A stretch of DNA of 34,511 nt from Pirellulales bacterium. Lineage in GTDB: Bacteria; Planctomycetota; Planctomycetia; Pirellulales; DATAWG01. Of the stretch, positions 7,650-17,070 are shown in pieces. Both the position numbers and the translations under genes were made by a program. The stretch is from assembly GCA_036267355.1 (NCBI GenBank), contig DATAWG010000123.1:1-34511 (forward strand), in the 5' to 3' direction. Within the stretch, counting starts at the first letter, position 1. Each line of letters begins with the position of its first letter. The notes beneath the pieces are model-generated. The model did no database searches. It was not told the origin of the DNA and worked only from the letters and a program-made list of their open reading frames with translations.

Positions 7650-9026
7650 TCAGGCCTGGCCGTCGGGATTATGCCAGCCGCCGGCGGGGCACACGATCTT
7701 ATCCACCTCCTTGGGACCCCAGGTGTTCGGCTCGTAAGGATTCACCGGCGGCGGCGATTTCAACACCGGTTCAACAATGCGCCATGCCTGTTCGACATAA
7801 TCTTCGCGGGTGAACAAGTTTGGATCGCCGCGCATGGCGTCGGTCAGCAGGCGTTCGTAGGCGTCCATTTCGTCGCCGGTCGGATGATGGCTGGCGAGCA
7901 ACTCGACTTGCCGTCCGACCATCTCGTCGCCGGGTTCCATCGCCATGGCGCCGACGGCGATGCTCACTTCGGGGCTGAGCCGAAAGCGAAAGTAATTGGG
8001 CGGCGGAGCGGTTTTCGAGAAAATCGGCGGCGGCTTGCGAAGCTGCACGAAAACCTCCGTACACGTTTCGGGCAAGCATTTTCCGGTTCGAATGTAGAAC
8101 GGCACTCCCTGCCAGCGCCACGACCTCACTTCCAACCGCAGGGCGGCGAATGTTTCTACCGTCGAATCGGGCGATACGCCCTTCTCGTTCTTGTAGCCGA
8201 CAAACTGCCCGCGCACCAGATTCACGGGCTCGAGCGGCGGGATTTCCTTGAGCACCTTCACTTTTTCATCGCGGACCGATTCGGCATCCATTCCGGCCGG
8301 CGGCTCCATCGCCAGATTGACGAGCACCTGGAACAGATGGTTCTGCACCACGTCGCGAATCGCGCCGGCCTCCTCGTAAAAGGCGCCGCGACCCTCAACG
8401 CCGAAATTCTCCGCCATCGTGATCTGCACGCTTGCAACGTGGTTGCGATTCCAAATCGGTTCGAGCAACGAATTGGCGAAGCGGAAAAAGACCAGATTCC
8501 GCACGGGCTGCTTGCCCAAATAATGGTCGATGCGAAAGATCGACGATTCGTCGAACGCGCTCAGCAGGGTTCGGTTCAGCGCTTTGGCCGATTCGAGATC
8601 GCGCCCGAACGGTTTTTCGGTAACGATTCGCGCCCCTTTGGCGCAGCCCGATTTTGCGAGTTGTTCGACGACCAAGCCAAACAAATTCGGCGGAATGGCC
8701 AGATAATGGGTAGGGCGTTGCGCATCGCCAAGCTCGCGGCGCAAAGCCTGGAAGGTGGCAATATCGTCGTAATCGCCATCGACGTAGCGCAGCAGGCCGT
8801 TCAACTTGTCGAGCGCGGCGGGATCGATGCCGCCGTGTTGCTCGAGGCTATCATGGGCCCGCTTGCGAAACTGCTCCAGATTCCAACCCGCCTTGGCGAC
8901 ACCGATCACCGGCACGTTCAAATGCCCGCGCAGGATCATCGCTTGCAGCGAGGGAAATATCTTCTTGTACGCCAAGTCGCCGGTCGCGCCGAAGAAAACA
9001 AGAGCATCGGAAAGCGGGGCCGTCAT
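7650..9026 (-). CDS. zwf: Glucose-6-phosphate 1-dehydrogenase
   Basis: Oxidises glucose-6-phosphate to 6-phosphogluconolactone with NAD(P)+, the committed step of the oxidative pentose phosphate branch. The 458-residue protein has the nucleotide loop GATGDLA (13-19), EKPFG (137-141), the substrate-site signature RIDHYLGK (165-172) and the [11 protein letters not shown] helix with the family's conserved His. The start at 9026 has GAGGAA about 9 bases upstream. An in-frame ATG 126 bases further up would add residues encoded by repeat DNA, so it is rejected. At 458 residues it is slightly shorter than E. coli Zwf (491). It lies between gnd and pgl on one strand. Confidence 0.95.
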   Translation of the reverse strand: MTAPLSDALVFFGATGDLAYKKIFPSLQAMILRGHLNVPVIGVAKAGWNLEQFRKRAHDSLEQHGGIDPAALDKLNGLLRYVDGDYDDIATFQALRRELGDAQRPTHYLAIPPNLFGLVVEQLAKSGCAKGARIVTEKPFGRDLESAKALNRTLLSAFDESSIFRIDHYLGKQPVRNLVFFRFANSLLEPIWNRNHVASVQITMAENFGVEGRGAFYEEAGAIRDVVQNHLFQVLVNLAMEPPAGMDAESVRDEKVKVLKEIPPLEPVNLVRGQFVGYKNEKGVSPDSTVETFAALRLEVRSWRWQGVPFYIRTGKCLPETCTEVFVQLRKPPPIFSKTAPPPNYFRFRLSPEVSIAVGAMAMEPGDEMVGRQVELLASHHPTGDEMDAYERLLTDAMRGDPNLFTREDYVEQAWRIVEPVLKSPPPVNPYEPNTWGPKEVDKIVCPAGGWHNPDGQA

Positions 9027-9067
9027 AGCGGAATTCCTCGGGAAATGATTCGGCAAACAGTCGATGG

Positions 9068-9150
9068 GCGCCGTGCCCACACTGCCTTGAGTGGGCATGT
9101 GCCATGCTCGAAGAACATGCCCACGCAAAGCCGTGGGCATGGCACCCGGC
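9068..9150. repeat. CATGCCCACG-family palindromic pair
   Basis: The gnd-zwf gap holds ATGCCCACG (9117-9125) and CGTGGGCAT (9132-9140) as perfect arms. Beside it lies a second imperfect stem, CGTGCCCAC..GTGGGCATG (about 9072-9098), with GTGCCATG and ATGGCAC at the edges. It is a separate family from the other repeats and appears only here in this window. It could affect zwf translation or the stability of the shared message. Confidence 0.7.
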
Positions 9151-9195
9151 AATCGTCATTACCGTATTTGCTTGGCAAGCTCCATCCGCGACGAT

Positions 9196-10215
9196 TTATT
9201 CTCCAACGTGTTTTTCCAAATGGCCGCCGAACGCGAAACGCATCGCCGACAGCAGCCGGTCGGCGTAATCGGCTTCGCCGCGCGAGGAAAACCGCTCGTA
9301 CAAGGCCGACGTGAGCACCGGCGCGGGCACGGCTTCGTCGATTGCGGCTTTGATCGTCCAGCGGCCTTCGCCCGAGTCGGACACGCGGCCGCCGAAATTC
9401 GACAGCTTCGCGTCTTTCATCAGCGCCGCGGCGGTCAGGTCCAACAGCCACGATGAAATCACGCTTCCGCGCCGCCACACTTCGGCCACGTCGGCCAGCG
9501 GCAGATCGAACGGATAATCTTCCGGATGACGCAACGGGGTGGTCTCGGCGTCGATGTCGTGTGGTCGCTTGCCGATATTGGCGCTGCGCAGGATGGCCAA
9601 GCCTTCGGCATAGGCCGCCATGATGCCGTATTCGATTCCGTTGTGAACCATTTTCACGAAATGCCCGGCGCCGTTCGGGCCGCAGTGCAAATAGCCATGC
9701 TCGGCCGTGCCGCCCATTTTTTCGCGGCCGGGCAAACGCGGGGCCGCATCGATCGGCGGAGCGAGCGTGGCGAAGATCGGATCGAGCCGTTTTACGGCCG
9801 TGTCGTCGCCGCCGATCATTTGGCAATACCCTCGCTCCAATCCCCACACACCGCCGCTGGTGCCGACATCGACATAATGAATGCCCTTCGGCTTCAGCTC
9901 GGCCGCGCGGCGGATGTCGTCGATATAGTAGGAATTGCCGCCGTCGATCAGCGTGTCATTCGATTCGAGCAGTGGCATCAGATCGGCGATGCTTGCATCG
10001 ACCACCGCCGCGGGCACCATCAGCCAAACGGCCCGCGGTTTGTTGAGTTTCTCGACGAATTCCTCGAGCGAAGCCGCGCCGGTTGCGCCTTCGCCGACCA
10101 ACTGCTGCACCGCCGCCGCCGCGCGATCGTAAACGACGCATTGATGCCCGCCCCGCTGCAAACGGCGAACCATGTTGGCGCCCATCCGCCCCAAGCCGAT
10201 CATTCCGAGTTGCAT
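9196..10215 (-). CDS. gnd: 6-phosphogluconate dehydrogenase, decarboxylating (short type)
   Basis: Converts 6-phosphogluconate to ribulose-5-phosphate and CO2 with reduction of NAD(P)+. The 339-residue protein belongs to the short class of bacterial enzymes rather than the roughly 470-residue E. coli type. It has the Rossmann loop GLGRMG (7-12), [19 protein letters not shown] (118-136) and [16 protein letters not shown] (182-197). Lys188 and Glu195 keep the 7-residue spacing of the catalytic Lys183/Glu190 in the sheep enzyme. It is preceded by pgi (89-base gap) and followed by zwf (169-base gap containing repeats) on the same strand. Its product feeds rpiA. Confidence 0.94.
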   Translation of the reverse strand: MQLGMIGLGRMGANMVRRLQRGGHQCVVYDRAAAAVQQLVGEGATGAASLEEFVEKLNKPRAVWLMVPAAVVDASIADLMPLLESNDTLIDGGNSYYIDDIRRAAELKPKGIHYVDVGTSGGVWGLERGYCQMIGGDDTAVKRLDPIFATLAPPIDAAPRLPGREKMGGTAEHGYLHCGPNGAGHFVKMVHNGIEYGIMAAYAEGLAILRSANIGKRPHDIDAETTPLRHPEDYPFDLPLADVAEVWRRGSVISSWLLDLTAAALMKDAKLSNFGGRVSDSGEGRWTIKAAIDEAVPAPVLTSALYERFSSRGEADYADRLLSAMRFAFGGHLEKHVGE

Positions 10216-10272
10216 GGCGATTGCTCCGTAACGGGGGACAAACGGTCGTGGTGAAAACAGATTGGATTAGCC

Positions 10273-10298
10273 GACGCGCGAAACCGCAAGCGTGCTTC
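10273..10298. repeat. REP-A half element
   Basis: GACGCGCGAAACCGCAAGCG matches the left half of the REP-A family (core GCGAAACCGCAAGCGAG). It lies just beyond the pgi stop, in the pgi-gnd gap. No matching right half is present. Confidence 0.65.
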
Positions 10299-10304
10299 GA
10301 AACG

Positions 10305-11960
10305 CTAACCCGTTGCTTTGCGATTTCTGTAGCGCTGGATCAGCGTGTTCGTGGAGGTGTCGTGGTTTAGTTTCGGCTCGTCGGGCGATTGCAGTTCGGC
10401 GGCGACACGCTTCGCAAGCACCTTGCCCAGTTCGACGCCCCATTGGTCGAACGAGTCGATCTGCCAGACGGTGCCTTGCGTGAAAACGCTGTGCTCGTAG
10501 AGCGCGATCAGCTTGCCGAGCGACGCCGGGCCGAGTTGGCCCTCGAGCAGGAACACATTCGACGGCCGATTCCCTTCGAACACACGATGCGGCACCAGCC
10601 AGCCGGCCACGCCCTCGGCCCGCACTTCTTCCGCCGTCTTGCCGAACGCCAGTGCCTCGGCCTGCGCGAACACATTCGCCACGAGCAAATCGTGATGCGG
10701 CCCCAAGGAATTCAACGATTCGCAGAACGCCAGAAAATCGCACGGGATCAGCTTCGTTCCTTGATGGATCAATTGATAGAACGAATGCTGCCCATTCGTG
10801 CCGGGCTCGCCCCAAAAGATCGGGCCGGTTTGATAATCGACCGCGGCGCCCTCGAGCGTGACGTGTTTGCCGTTGCTCTCCATCGTCAACTGCTGCAGAT
10901 ACGCCGGGAACCGCTTGAGGTATTGCTCATACGGCAGCACGGCAACGGTTTGTGCGGCGAAGAAATCGTTGTACCAAACCGTCAGCAGCCCGAGCAGCAC
11001 GGGCAAATTCTGTTCGAACGGCGCGGTGCGGAAATGCTCGTCCATCTGATGGAAGCCGTCGAGCATCGCGCGGAAGTTCTCCGGCCCGATGGCGAGCATC
11101 GTCGAGAGCCCGATCGCCGAATCCATTGAATACCGCCCGCCGACCCAATCCCAGAATTCGAACATGTTGGCCGTGTCGATGCCGAATTTCGACACTTCGG
11201 CGGCATTGGTGGAAACGGCGACGAAGTGTTTGGCCACCGCCGCGTCGTCTTTCAACGTGTCGAGGGCCCAAGCGCGGGCGGAATGGGCGTTCGTCATCGT
11301 CTCGAGCGTGGTGAACGTTTTCGAAGAGATGATGAACAGCGTTTCAGCGGCATCGAGATCGCGCGTGGCTTCGACGAAATCGGTGCCGTCGACATTCGAC
11401 ACGAAGCGAAATGTCATGTCGCGGCGGCTATACGCCCGCAGCGCTTCGTAGGCCATCACGGGGCCGAGATCCGATCCGCCGATGCCGATATTGACCACAT
11501 TGCGGATCGGCTTGCCCGTGTGTCCGCGCCAATCGCCGCTCCGCAATCGCTCGGAGAACGCGGCCATCTTGTCGAGCACGGCGTGGACTTGCGGCACCAC
11601 ATTTTCGCCATCGACCATGATCGACGCACCGCGTGGCGCGCGCAGTGCGACATGCAGCACGGCCCGGCCTTCGGTGACATTGATCTTCTCGCCGCGAAAC
11701 ATCGCGGCGATCCGCTCGCGCAGGCCGGCTTCTTCGGCGAGTTGCGCGAGGAGCTTGATGGTTTCGTCGGTAATCCGATTCTTGGAGTAGTCGAAGTAGA
11801 TACCCAAGGCTTCGATCGCGAGCCGCCGGCCGCGCTGCGGGTCTTGCGCAAATAGATCGCGCAAATGGAGCGGCTCGATCTTCTTGAAGTGCGATTGGAG
11901 CGATTTCCAGGCGGGCAGGCTGGCGAGCTTCGCACCCTGCGTGGCGACGGCTGTGGGCAT
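10305..11960 (-). CDS. pgi: Glucose-6-phosphate isomerase
   Basis: Interconverts glucose-6-phosphate and fructose-6-phosphate in the cytoplasm, linking glycogen breakdown, glycolysis and the pentose phosphate pathway. The 551-residue product, close to the usual 550, shows [10 protein letters not shown] (158-167), [10 protein letters not shown] (213-222), GGRYS (274-278), and the signature around [18 protein letters not shown]. The C-terminal [10 protein letters not shown] motif is also present. The ATG at 11960 has GGAGGAG about 9 bases upstream; the open frame upstream of it has no homology. It lies between the SHB17-like phosphatase gene (124-base gap) and gnd. Confidence 0.95.
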   Translation of the reverse strand: MPTAVATQGAKLASLPAWKSLQSHFKKIEPLHLRDLFAQDPQRGRRLAIEALGIYFDYSKNRITDETIKLLAQLAEEAGLRERIAAMFRGEKINVTEGRAVLHVALRAPRGASIMVDGENVVPQVHAVLDKMAAFSERLRSGDWRGHTGKPIRNVVNIGIGGSDLGPVMAYEALRAYSRRDMTFRFVSNVDGTDFVEATRDLDAAETLFIISSKTFTTLETMTNAHSARAWALDTLKDDAAVAKHFVAVSTNAAEVSKFGIDTANMFEFWDWVGGRYSMDSAIGLSTMLAIGPENFRAMLDGFHQMDEHFRTAPFEQNLPVLLGLLTVWYNDFFAAQTVAVLPYEQYLKRFPAYLQQLTMESNGKHVTLEGAAVDYQTGPIFWGEPGTNGQHSFYQLIHQGTKLIPCDFLAFCESLNSLGPHHDLLVANVFAQAEALAFGKTAEEVRAEGVAGWLVPHRVFEGNRPSNVFLLEGQLGPASLGKLIALYEHSVFTQGTVWQIDSFDQWGVELGKVLAKRVAAELQSPDEPKLNHDTSTNTLIQRYRNRKATG

Positions 11961-12003
11961 GATTCGAACTCCTCCGTGTCGAAATTTATTCGCGGCGGCG
12001 ATT

Positions 12004-12022
12004 CGTGAAACCGCAAGCGAGC
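12004..12022. repeat. REP-A half element
   Basis: CGTGAAACCGCAAGCGAGC is one half of the REP-A family, between the SHB17-like gene and pgi. The rest of that 124-base spacer contains a C-rich CCCTCATCCTCGCCCTCACC run just before the stop of the upstream gene. Confidence 0.6.
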
Positions 12023-12084
12023 AGCCGGCCGCTACGGCCAAACCGCATCGCCCGCCATTCTAATCCCTCATCCTCGCCCTCACC

Positions 12085-12675
12085 TTAAACAACATGACGG
12101 TCGTCGTTCCAGAGCCGCACGACGGGGTCGTCTTTTCCGTGCTCGTAGCCTACCACGCTCAATGACGCCGTGCTCAGAAACAAATAGCAGCCGGCCGAGG
12201 CTTCCAAACCGCACCACCGCGCCGCCAACACGCGCAGGAAATGACCACTGGAAAACAGCAGTGCCTCGCTGTCAAGTGCCCGAAGGCGAGCGACCACCCG
12301 GTCGGCTCGAGCGCCGACTCGGGCAACGCTTTCTCCGCCGGGGCAGCCGTCGCGAAAAAGCTTCCAATCGGGCCTCTCTTTGCGTATTTCTTCCGAAGTT
12401 CGGCCTTCGTAGTCGCCGTAGTCCCATTCGACCAGATCGGGATCGATTTCGGCGACCGGCCCGTAGCCGGCCAATTCGCAGGTCTGCGTGGCCCGTTGCA
12501 ACGGGCTGACAAAAACATGCGCAAACTTCATTCCTGCGAGCCGCCGACCGAGGCTGCGTGCATTTTGCTCTCCATGGGGGGTGAGCGGGATGTCGGTCAG
12601 ACCGGTGTGCTGGCCCGTAAGGCTCCAAGCCGTTTCGCCATGCCGAGCCAAAAAAACGGCGGGATGCGGTTTCAT
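12085..12675 (-). CDS. Histidine phosphatase resembling sedoheptulose-1,7-bisphosphatase SHB17 / Rv3214
   Basis: A 196-residue branch member of the phosphoglycerate mutase-like histidine phosphatase superfamily. The phosphohistidine site is ARHGET with His12; Arg61, Glu83 and His145 (SSGHFLR) complete the pocket. The phrases HTGLTDIPLT, DLVEWDYGDYEG (80-91) and FRDGCPGGES resemble yeast SHB17 (HTGLTDLPLT-like, LREWEYGDYEG, WRDGCENGE) and the mycobacterial acid phosphatase Rv3214 more than true phosphoglycerate mutases. It could therefore hydrolyse sedoheptulose-1,7-bisphosphate, but the substrate cannot be settled from sequence. The ATG at 12675 gives the normal N-terminus. Only a weak GAGACGG precedes it, and the open frame upstream is repeat DNA. 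It sits between glgP and pgi. Confidence 0.85.
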   Translation of the reverse strand: MKPHPAVFLARHGETAWSLTGQHTGLTDIPLTPHGEQNARSLGRRLAGMKFAHVFVSPLQRATQTCELAGYGPVAEIDPDLVEWDYGDYEGRTSEEIRKERPDWKLFRDGCPGGESVARVGARADRVVARLRALDSEALLFSSGHFLRVLAARWCGLEASAGCYLFLSTASLSVVGYEHGKDDPVVRLWNDDRHVV

Positions 12676-12694
12676 GGTCCGTCTCTGCAATGGA

Positions 12695-12794
12695 GTAGGC
12701 ACGCTCCGTCTGCCGTCTGCGCCACGCGGCGCGCCACGCACAGCGCTGACGGCACACAGGGCAGCGCCGCCGGCACACGGAGTGTGCCTGCTAC
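12695..12794. repeat. GGCACACGGAGTGTGCC-family element between glgP and phosphatase
   Basis: GTAGGCACGCTCCGTCTGCC at the left and GGCACACGGAGTGTGCCTGC at the right form a long imperfect inverted repeat with a GC-rich centre. It fills the whole 121-base gap between the glgP stop and the phosphatase start, ending 2 bases from glgP. A stable hairpin here could stabilise the upstream glgP message or reduce read-through. Confidence 0.75.
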
Positions 12795-12796
12795 TT

Positions 12797-15451
12797 TTAC
12801 GGCACCGGGCAGGGTTCGGCGCCCCAAATGTCGGCCGCGTATTCGCTGATGGCTCGGTCGCTCGAAAATTTTCCGCTGGATGCCACATTCAGCACTGCCG
12901 CACGCGCCCAGGCGGCAGGATCGGCATACAGTTGGCCGACGCGGTCGTGCGTTTGGGTATATGCGGTGAGGTCGGCCAGATGCATGTAGAAATCGCCGCG
13001 CGTGAGCAACACGTCGCAAATCGGGCCAAAAATTCCCGGCTCGCCGCGGCTGAATTCGTCGGACATGATCATGTCGAGCGCTTGGCGAGTTTCCGGCTCA
13101 TGCTCGTAGTGCCAATGCGGATTGTACCAGCCACGGCTGGATTGCACTTGCTCGGCCGTCAGTCCGAAGAGGAAGAAATTCTCTTCGCCCGCCTCCTCGG
13201 CCATCTCGATCGTCGCGCCGTCGCGAGTGCCGACCGTCAGTGCGCCGTTGACCATGAACTTCATATTGCTCGTGCCGCTGGCTTCGTAGCCGGCGGTGGA
13301 AATCTGCTCCGACACATCCGCGGCGGGAATCAGTCGCTCGGCCAACGTGACATTGTAGTCGGGCAGGAAAAACACCTTCAGCCGGCCGGCCACGGTCGGA
13401 TCGGCGTCGATCGTCGCCGCCACGTTGTTGATTAGCTTGATGATCCGCTTCGCCAGTGTGTAAGCCGGGGCCGCCTTGCCGGCGAACAGAAACGTGCGCG
13501 GGGGAGCCTCCAATCGTGGATTCTCGCGGAGCCGGTTGTAGTGAATGATGATGTGCAGCACGTTCAACAATTGCCGCTTGTATTCATGAATTCGCTTGAT
13601 TTGGCAATCGAAGATCGTGTTGGGATCGATCGAATGGCCAGTGGTCGTGCGCAGCCAATTTACGAACCGGGTCTTGGCGTCGCGCTTGGCATTGCAAAAC
13701 TTCGCGCAGAACACCTTATCGTCGGCCAGCGGCGCCAGTTTGCGAAGTTGCGCCAGGTCGGTGATCCAGCCGTCGCCGATCGCTTCGGTAATCAGGTTCG
13801 CAAGCGGCGGATTGGCCGTCAGAAGCCAGCGCCGCGGCGTGACGCCGTTGGTCTTGTTGCTGAACCGCGCCGGAAACATCTCGGCCAAATCTTTGACCGT
13901 TACTTTTCTCAGCAACTCGGAATGCAGGGCGGCCACGCCGTTGGTGCTATGCGTGCCGACGATCGCCAGGTTTGCCATTCGCACTTGCCGGATGGGCCGC
14001 TCTTGAATCAGGCTGATGCGCTCGACGCGGCCTTCGTCGCCGGGAAACCGCTGCCGTACGTTGTCGAGCAGCCGGCGGTTGATCTCGTAGATGATTTCCA
14101 GATGCCGCGGCAACACGGCTTCGAACAATTCAACCGGCCATTTTTCCAAGGCCTCGGGCAGCAGGGTGTGGTTGGTGTAGGCCAGCGTCCGCACCGTGAG
14201 ATCCCAGGCTTCGTCCCAACCCAGGCCCACGCTGTCGAGCAAGATCCGCATCAACTCGGCCACGGCCAAGGATGGATGCGTGTCGTTGAGTTGGATCGCC
14301 ACCTTTTCGGGCAATTCTTGCCATTCGTTGTTGCCGGAGCGGAATCGACGCAAGATGTCGGCCAGCGAACAGGCGACCAAAAAGTATTCCTGGGCGAATC
14401 GCAACCGCCGGCCGGCACTGGTCGAATCATCAGGATAGAGAACGCGCGTGACGTTTTCGGCCAGCACTTTATTGTGCACGGCGCCGAAAAAGTCGCCGTG
14501 ATTGAATTCATCGAGATCGAAATAGGCCGGCGAACTCGCTTCCCAGAGGCGCAGTGTGTTGATGGTTTGGCCGCCATAGCCGACCACCGGCCGATCGCAG
14601 GGAATACCAATCAGCGTGGTGATGCCGTCGGCGACGAGCTGCGGAACGCCGTCGCGCATCTGCACCGCGGCATGCAACTTCACTTCCACCTTCTCCGCCG
14701 GACGGATCACTTCCCATGGGTCCGGGCGGCGCAGCCAGTTGTCGGGCCGCTCGGCTTGATAGCCGCCTTTGATGTCTTGGTGGAACATTCCGTATTCGTA
14801 GCGCAGGCCGTAGCCGATGGCGGGGATTTGCAGCGTGGCCATCGAATCGATGTAGCAAGCGGCGAGCCGGCCCAACCCGCCGTTGCCCAGTCCGGCGTCG
14901 GGCTCCATTTCCGCCAGCCGCATGATGTCGAGCCCTTCGCGCTGCATCGCGTCGCGCACGACCGGCTCGGCCATCAGGTTGGTGATGTTGTTCGTGAGCG
15001 AGCGGCCGATCAAAAATTCCATCGAAAGGTAATAGACACGCTTCGGATTTTCGCGATCGTAGGTGCGCTGCGTTTTCAGCCAGCGGCGGGAGAGCATGTC
15101 GCGAACGGCCATCGCGACCGCCTCGAAGCGATCGCGGAAGCTTGCCGCTGCGGGCTCGATCTCATGGCCGAACACGAGGTGCCGATCGTACGACGCATTC
15201 GGATTGCCGGCAAATAGGATTTCGTCGCATTCGTAGCGTTTCAGCACGGCCGCTTTGCCGTTGGCTTCTGGCCGATCGCTCGAACCGCCGCCGGTCGGTT
15301 TGCCATCCACAGGGGCAGGTTGCTTTGCCGGCGATGATTGCGCTGCCGCCTGGATTGCCGACTGCACTTCCGATCCGTCTGCCGACTGCGTGGGCGGCGC
15401 GGCGGTTTTGGCGGGCTCGGAAGTGACCGTGGGAACCTTTTTCTGGGACAT
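12797..15451 (-). CDS. glgP: Glycogen/alpha-glucan phosphorylase
   Basis: Releases glucose-1-phosphate from storage glucan using phosphate and a PLP cofactor. The 884-residue protein has an N-terminal Ala/Pro/Ser-rich extension of about 68 residues without homology, then the conserved body starting RYECDEILF. Motifs include YYLSMEFLIGRSL, GLGNGGLGRLAACYIDS, GYGLRYEYGMF and the PLP site EASGTSNMKFMVNG with Lys731, the equivalent of muscle Lys680. Without the extension its length equals the roughly 815 residues of E. coli GlgP. GAGGAG lies 8-9 bases before the ATG. It is the first gene of the minus-strand carbohydrate block, with the phosphatase, pgi, gnd, zwf and pgl downstream. A phosphoglucomutase, needed to pass its product on, is not in this window. 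Confidence 0.95.
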   Translation of the reverse strand: MSQKKVPTVTSEPAKTAAPPTQSADGSEVQSAIQAAAQSSPAKQPAPVDGKPTGGGSSDRPEANGKAAVLKRYECDEILFAGNPNASYDRHLVFGHEIEPAAASFRDRFEAVAMAVRDMLSRRWLKTQRTYDRENPKRVYYLSMEFLIGRSLTNNITNLMAEPVVRDAMQREGLDIMRLAEMEPDAGLGNGGLGRLAACYIDSMATLQIPAIGYGLRYEYGMFHQDIKGGYQAERPDNWLRRPDPWEVIRPAEKVEVKLHAAVQMRDGVPQLVADGITTLIGIPCDRPVVGYGGQTINTLRLWEASSPAYFDLDEFNHGDFFGAVHNKVLAENVTRVLYPDDSTSAGRRLRFAQEYFLVACSLADILRRFRSGNNEWQELPEKVAIQLNDTHPSLAVAELMRILLDSVGLGWDEAWDLTVRTLAYTNHTLLPEALEKWPVELFEAVLPRHLEIIYEINRRLLDNVRQRFPGDEGRVERISLIQERPIRQVRMANLAIVGTHSTNGVAALHSELLRKVTVKDLAEMFPARFSNKTNGVTPRRWLLTANPPLANLITEAIGDGWITDLAQLRKLAPLADDKVFCAKFCNAKRDAKTRFVNWLRTTTGHSIDPNTIFDCQIKRIHEYKRQLLNVLHIIIHYNRLRENPRLEAPPRTFLFAGKAAPAYTLAKRIIKLINNVAATIDADPTVAGRLKVFFLPDYNVTLAERLIPAADVSEQISTAGYEASGTSNMKFMVNGALTVGTRDGATIEMAEEAGEENFFLFGLTAEQVQSSRGWYNPHWHYEHEPETRQALDMIMSDEFSRGEPGIFGPICDVLLTRGDFYMHLADLTAYTQTHDRVGQLYADPAAWARAAVLNVASSGKFSSDRAISEYAADIWGAEPCPVP

Positions 15452-15610
15452 TGCAAAAACTCCTCGCGGATGGCTGCACGATAGCGAGCGAACGTCTTGG
15501 GGCGGAAAACTGCCGGATTAGTCTACCATTTTCCGCCGCGATGCAAGGCTTCCTTACAGGAAGCACATATGCTGCCCAAGGAATTGGGCGAGAGAAGGAG
15601 CCAACGCCCG

Positions 15611-15669
15611 GAACCGCAAGCGAGCAACCAACCGAATGGGCATGGAGGCTCGCTTGCGATTTCGCGCGT
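15611..15669. repeat. REP-A element, both halves
   Basis: GGAACCGCAAGCGAGC and GGCTCGCTTGCGATTTCGCG are inverted halves about 25 bases apart, in the 310-base gap upstream of glgP. A smaller perfect stem, GCTTCCT-TAC-AGGAAGC, lies at about 15549-15565. No other gene is seen in this gap, which must also hold the glgP promoter. Confidence 0.75.
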
Positions 15670-15761
15670 GGCACGGCCGATAGGGCTGCCGTGCGGAATT
15701 ATCGGCAATCCCGTTACAAGTCGGCGTTAGGCGGACCGATTGCGGCAGTTATGGAAAAGAA

Positions 15762-16964
15762 TTACTGCGGTTGCCGGCTCCATTCCAAGAGCACTCTTCG
15801 GTCGCGCGTCGGCTGCGACGCGGCCGGCGCGGATGCCGGTGGGTTCGATGGTGGCGGCGAATCCGGTTGTGCGGCGCCGTTTGCCGAGTCGCTGCGGAAA
15901 TCGGCGCTATGGCGAATCATGCCCACGCCTTCGCCGTAGACCGATTTGCTGGCGGGCACCACGGCCGCCGTTGCGTTTGTGGTCGCCAGATTCTCGCTAC
16001 CGCCAGCCATCGCCACCGAACCGTTGCGGATCGGAGCCGGCGGCGGGGTCATGGCGCTGCGGTCCGCGACCGGCGACCATTGAGCCCCAGCGCCGCCATT
16101 TATAGCTGAGGGCGGGGCGGGCGAGCGATCGGCGCTCTGAGCGCGAACGATCATGTTGCCTGCCGGGCCAGCCTTGGAAGCAGAGGCCAACGTGCCGCGG
16201 CCTAAATCAGGCGGTTGGCTGGGGCTGCCTTGCTTGACCCAATCGAGCCATGAATCTTGCAGCACCGCCAAGTTTTTGAAGCCGTAGTGGCGATACGTCG
16301 TGGCCGACCAATTTCCGCTTTCCATCCCATCGCCGACATAAGCCAAAAACGCCCGCCGCCCCTTCTGATCGATGAGGAATCGGGCCAGCGAATAGCCTTG
16401 GGCATACAGCGGCAAAATGTCTTGCGGATAGTCGGTCATGGCGAACATCTGGCTGAACGCGATGCCACGGCCCGTGTGCAGAAATTGAATCAACATGCGA
16501 TCTTGTTTCGATCGCTCGCTGATGTCTTCGACCGTCGTGCAAGCGCCTTCATCGGCCCAGCGCGGCAATGGGCGGCGGAAGTGGCTGGCGAAGATCGTGT
16601 GGGTCACTTCGTGCGGCAACACGGAATCGATCAACCGTTCGTGCGTTCCTTGGATTTCCATGTGCCAGCCGAACACTTCGTTGTGGTCGAACGTGAAGCT
16701 GGTTGCTCCGCCCGCTCCGAGTTGCGGAGCGACTTGGGCATGGATCGGGCAAGGCTGGGCCCAATTCGGCAGGGCCTCGCCGAGCCATTCGATCGCCAGA
16801 TCGTGGCGATAGTGCTCGGCCATGCGGCCGATTTCCTCGGCCAGCTCCGGGGTGGGCGCGCTGACGACGAAATTTTGCGTACGATACGAGGCACCCGCTG
16901 AAATGAAAATCAGCGTGGTGAAGGTGGCCGCGAGAAGCGCAGCCGCAGGCTTACGAGCATCCAT
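15762..16964 (-). CDS. Secreted HExxH metallopeptidase (peptidase MA-like) with low-complexity tail
   Basis: A 400-residue exported protein. Residues 1-26 form a signal peptide (MDARKPAAALL.., ISAGAS). The catalytic part carries VLPHEVTHTIFA with His118, Glu119 and His122, then LPRWADEG with Glu139, the WxxEG third-ligand pattern of gluzincin 'peptidase MA-like' domains. A further domain follows to about residue 265, with QGYSLARFLIDQKG and FLAYVGDGMESGNW. From about residue 270 to the end it is Pro/Ala/Ser/Gly-rich and probably disordered. The ATG at 16964 is preferred because GAGTGGAG lies just before it and the signal peptide follows at once; 21 further in-frame codons upstream look non-coding. 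The substrate is unknown. Confidence 0.82.
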   Translation of the reverse strand: MDARKPAAALLAATFTTLIFISAGASYRTQNFVVSAPTPELAEEIGRMAEHYRHDLAIEWLGEALPNWAQPCPIHAQVAPQLGAGGATSFTFDHNEVFGWHMEIQGTHERLIDSVLPHEVTHTIFASHFRRPLPRWADEGACTTVEDISERSKQDRMLIQFLHTGRGIAFSQMFAMTDYPQDILPLYAQGYSLARFLIDQKGRRAFLAYVGDGMESGNWSATTYRHYGFKNLAVLQDSWLDWVKQGSPSQPPDLGRGTLASASKAGPAGNMIVRAQSADRSPAPPSAINGGAGAQWSPVADRSAMTPPPAPIRNGSVAMAGGSENLATTNATAAVVPASKSVYGEGVGMIRHSADFRSDSANGAAQPDSPPPSNPPASAPAASQPTRDRRVLLEWSRQPQ

Positions 16965-17040
16965 GCTCCACTCTCTTTCCGTAGAGGTTCGAATCCTCGG
17001 CCGGAATCCCTCCGGACCGAATCGCACTGAACCAAATCAA

Positions 17041-17070
17041 GCTGAACCGAAGTTCAGGGGGCGGTTCAGC
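17041..17070. promoter_or_regulatory. GCTGAACCG/CGGTTCAGC hairpin upstream of the HExxH peptidase
   Basis: Arms 17041-17049 and 17062-17070 are exact complements around a 12-base loop that contains a further GTTCAG. CTGAACC also occurs just upstream (about 17028), so the CTGAACC/GGTTCAG motif is present four times in about 45 bases. It lies 77 bases upstream of the minus-strand peptidase start. It could be an operator or a 5' UTR hairpin; no U tract follows. Confidence 0.45.

Noticed and set aside
7671-9314. A 547-codon open frame antisense to zwf
   Set aside because: Antisense shadow of a clearly recognised enzyme; composition rich in His, Arg and Gln without domains.
13541-15217. A 558-codon open frame antisense to glgP
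   Set aside because: Shadow of the phosphorylase; no start signals or motifs.
16983-16998. tRNA T-arm-like sequence (GAGGTTCGAATCCTC)
   Set aside because: The T-arm is convincing alone, but no matching acceptor, D-arm or anticodon arm can be built upstream, where the sequence codes for the peptidase signal peptide. It might be a tRNA fragment left by integration, but nothing else supports this.
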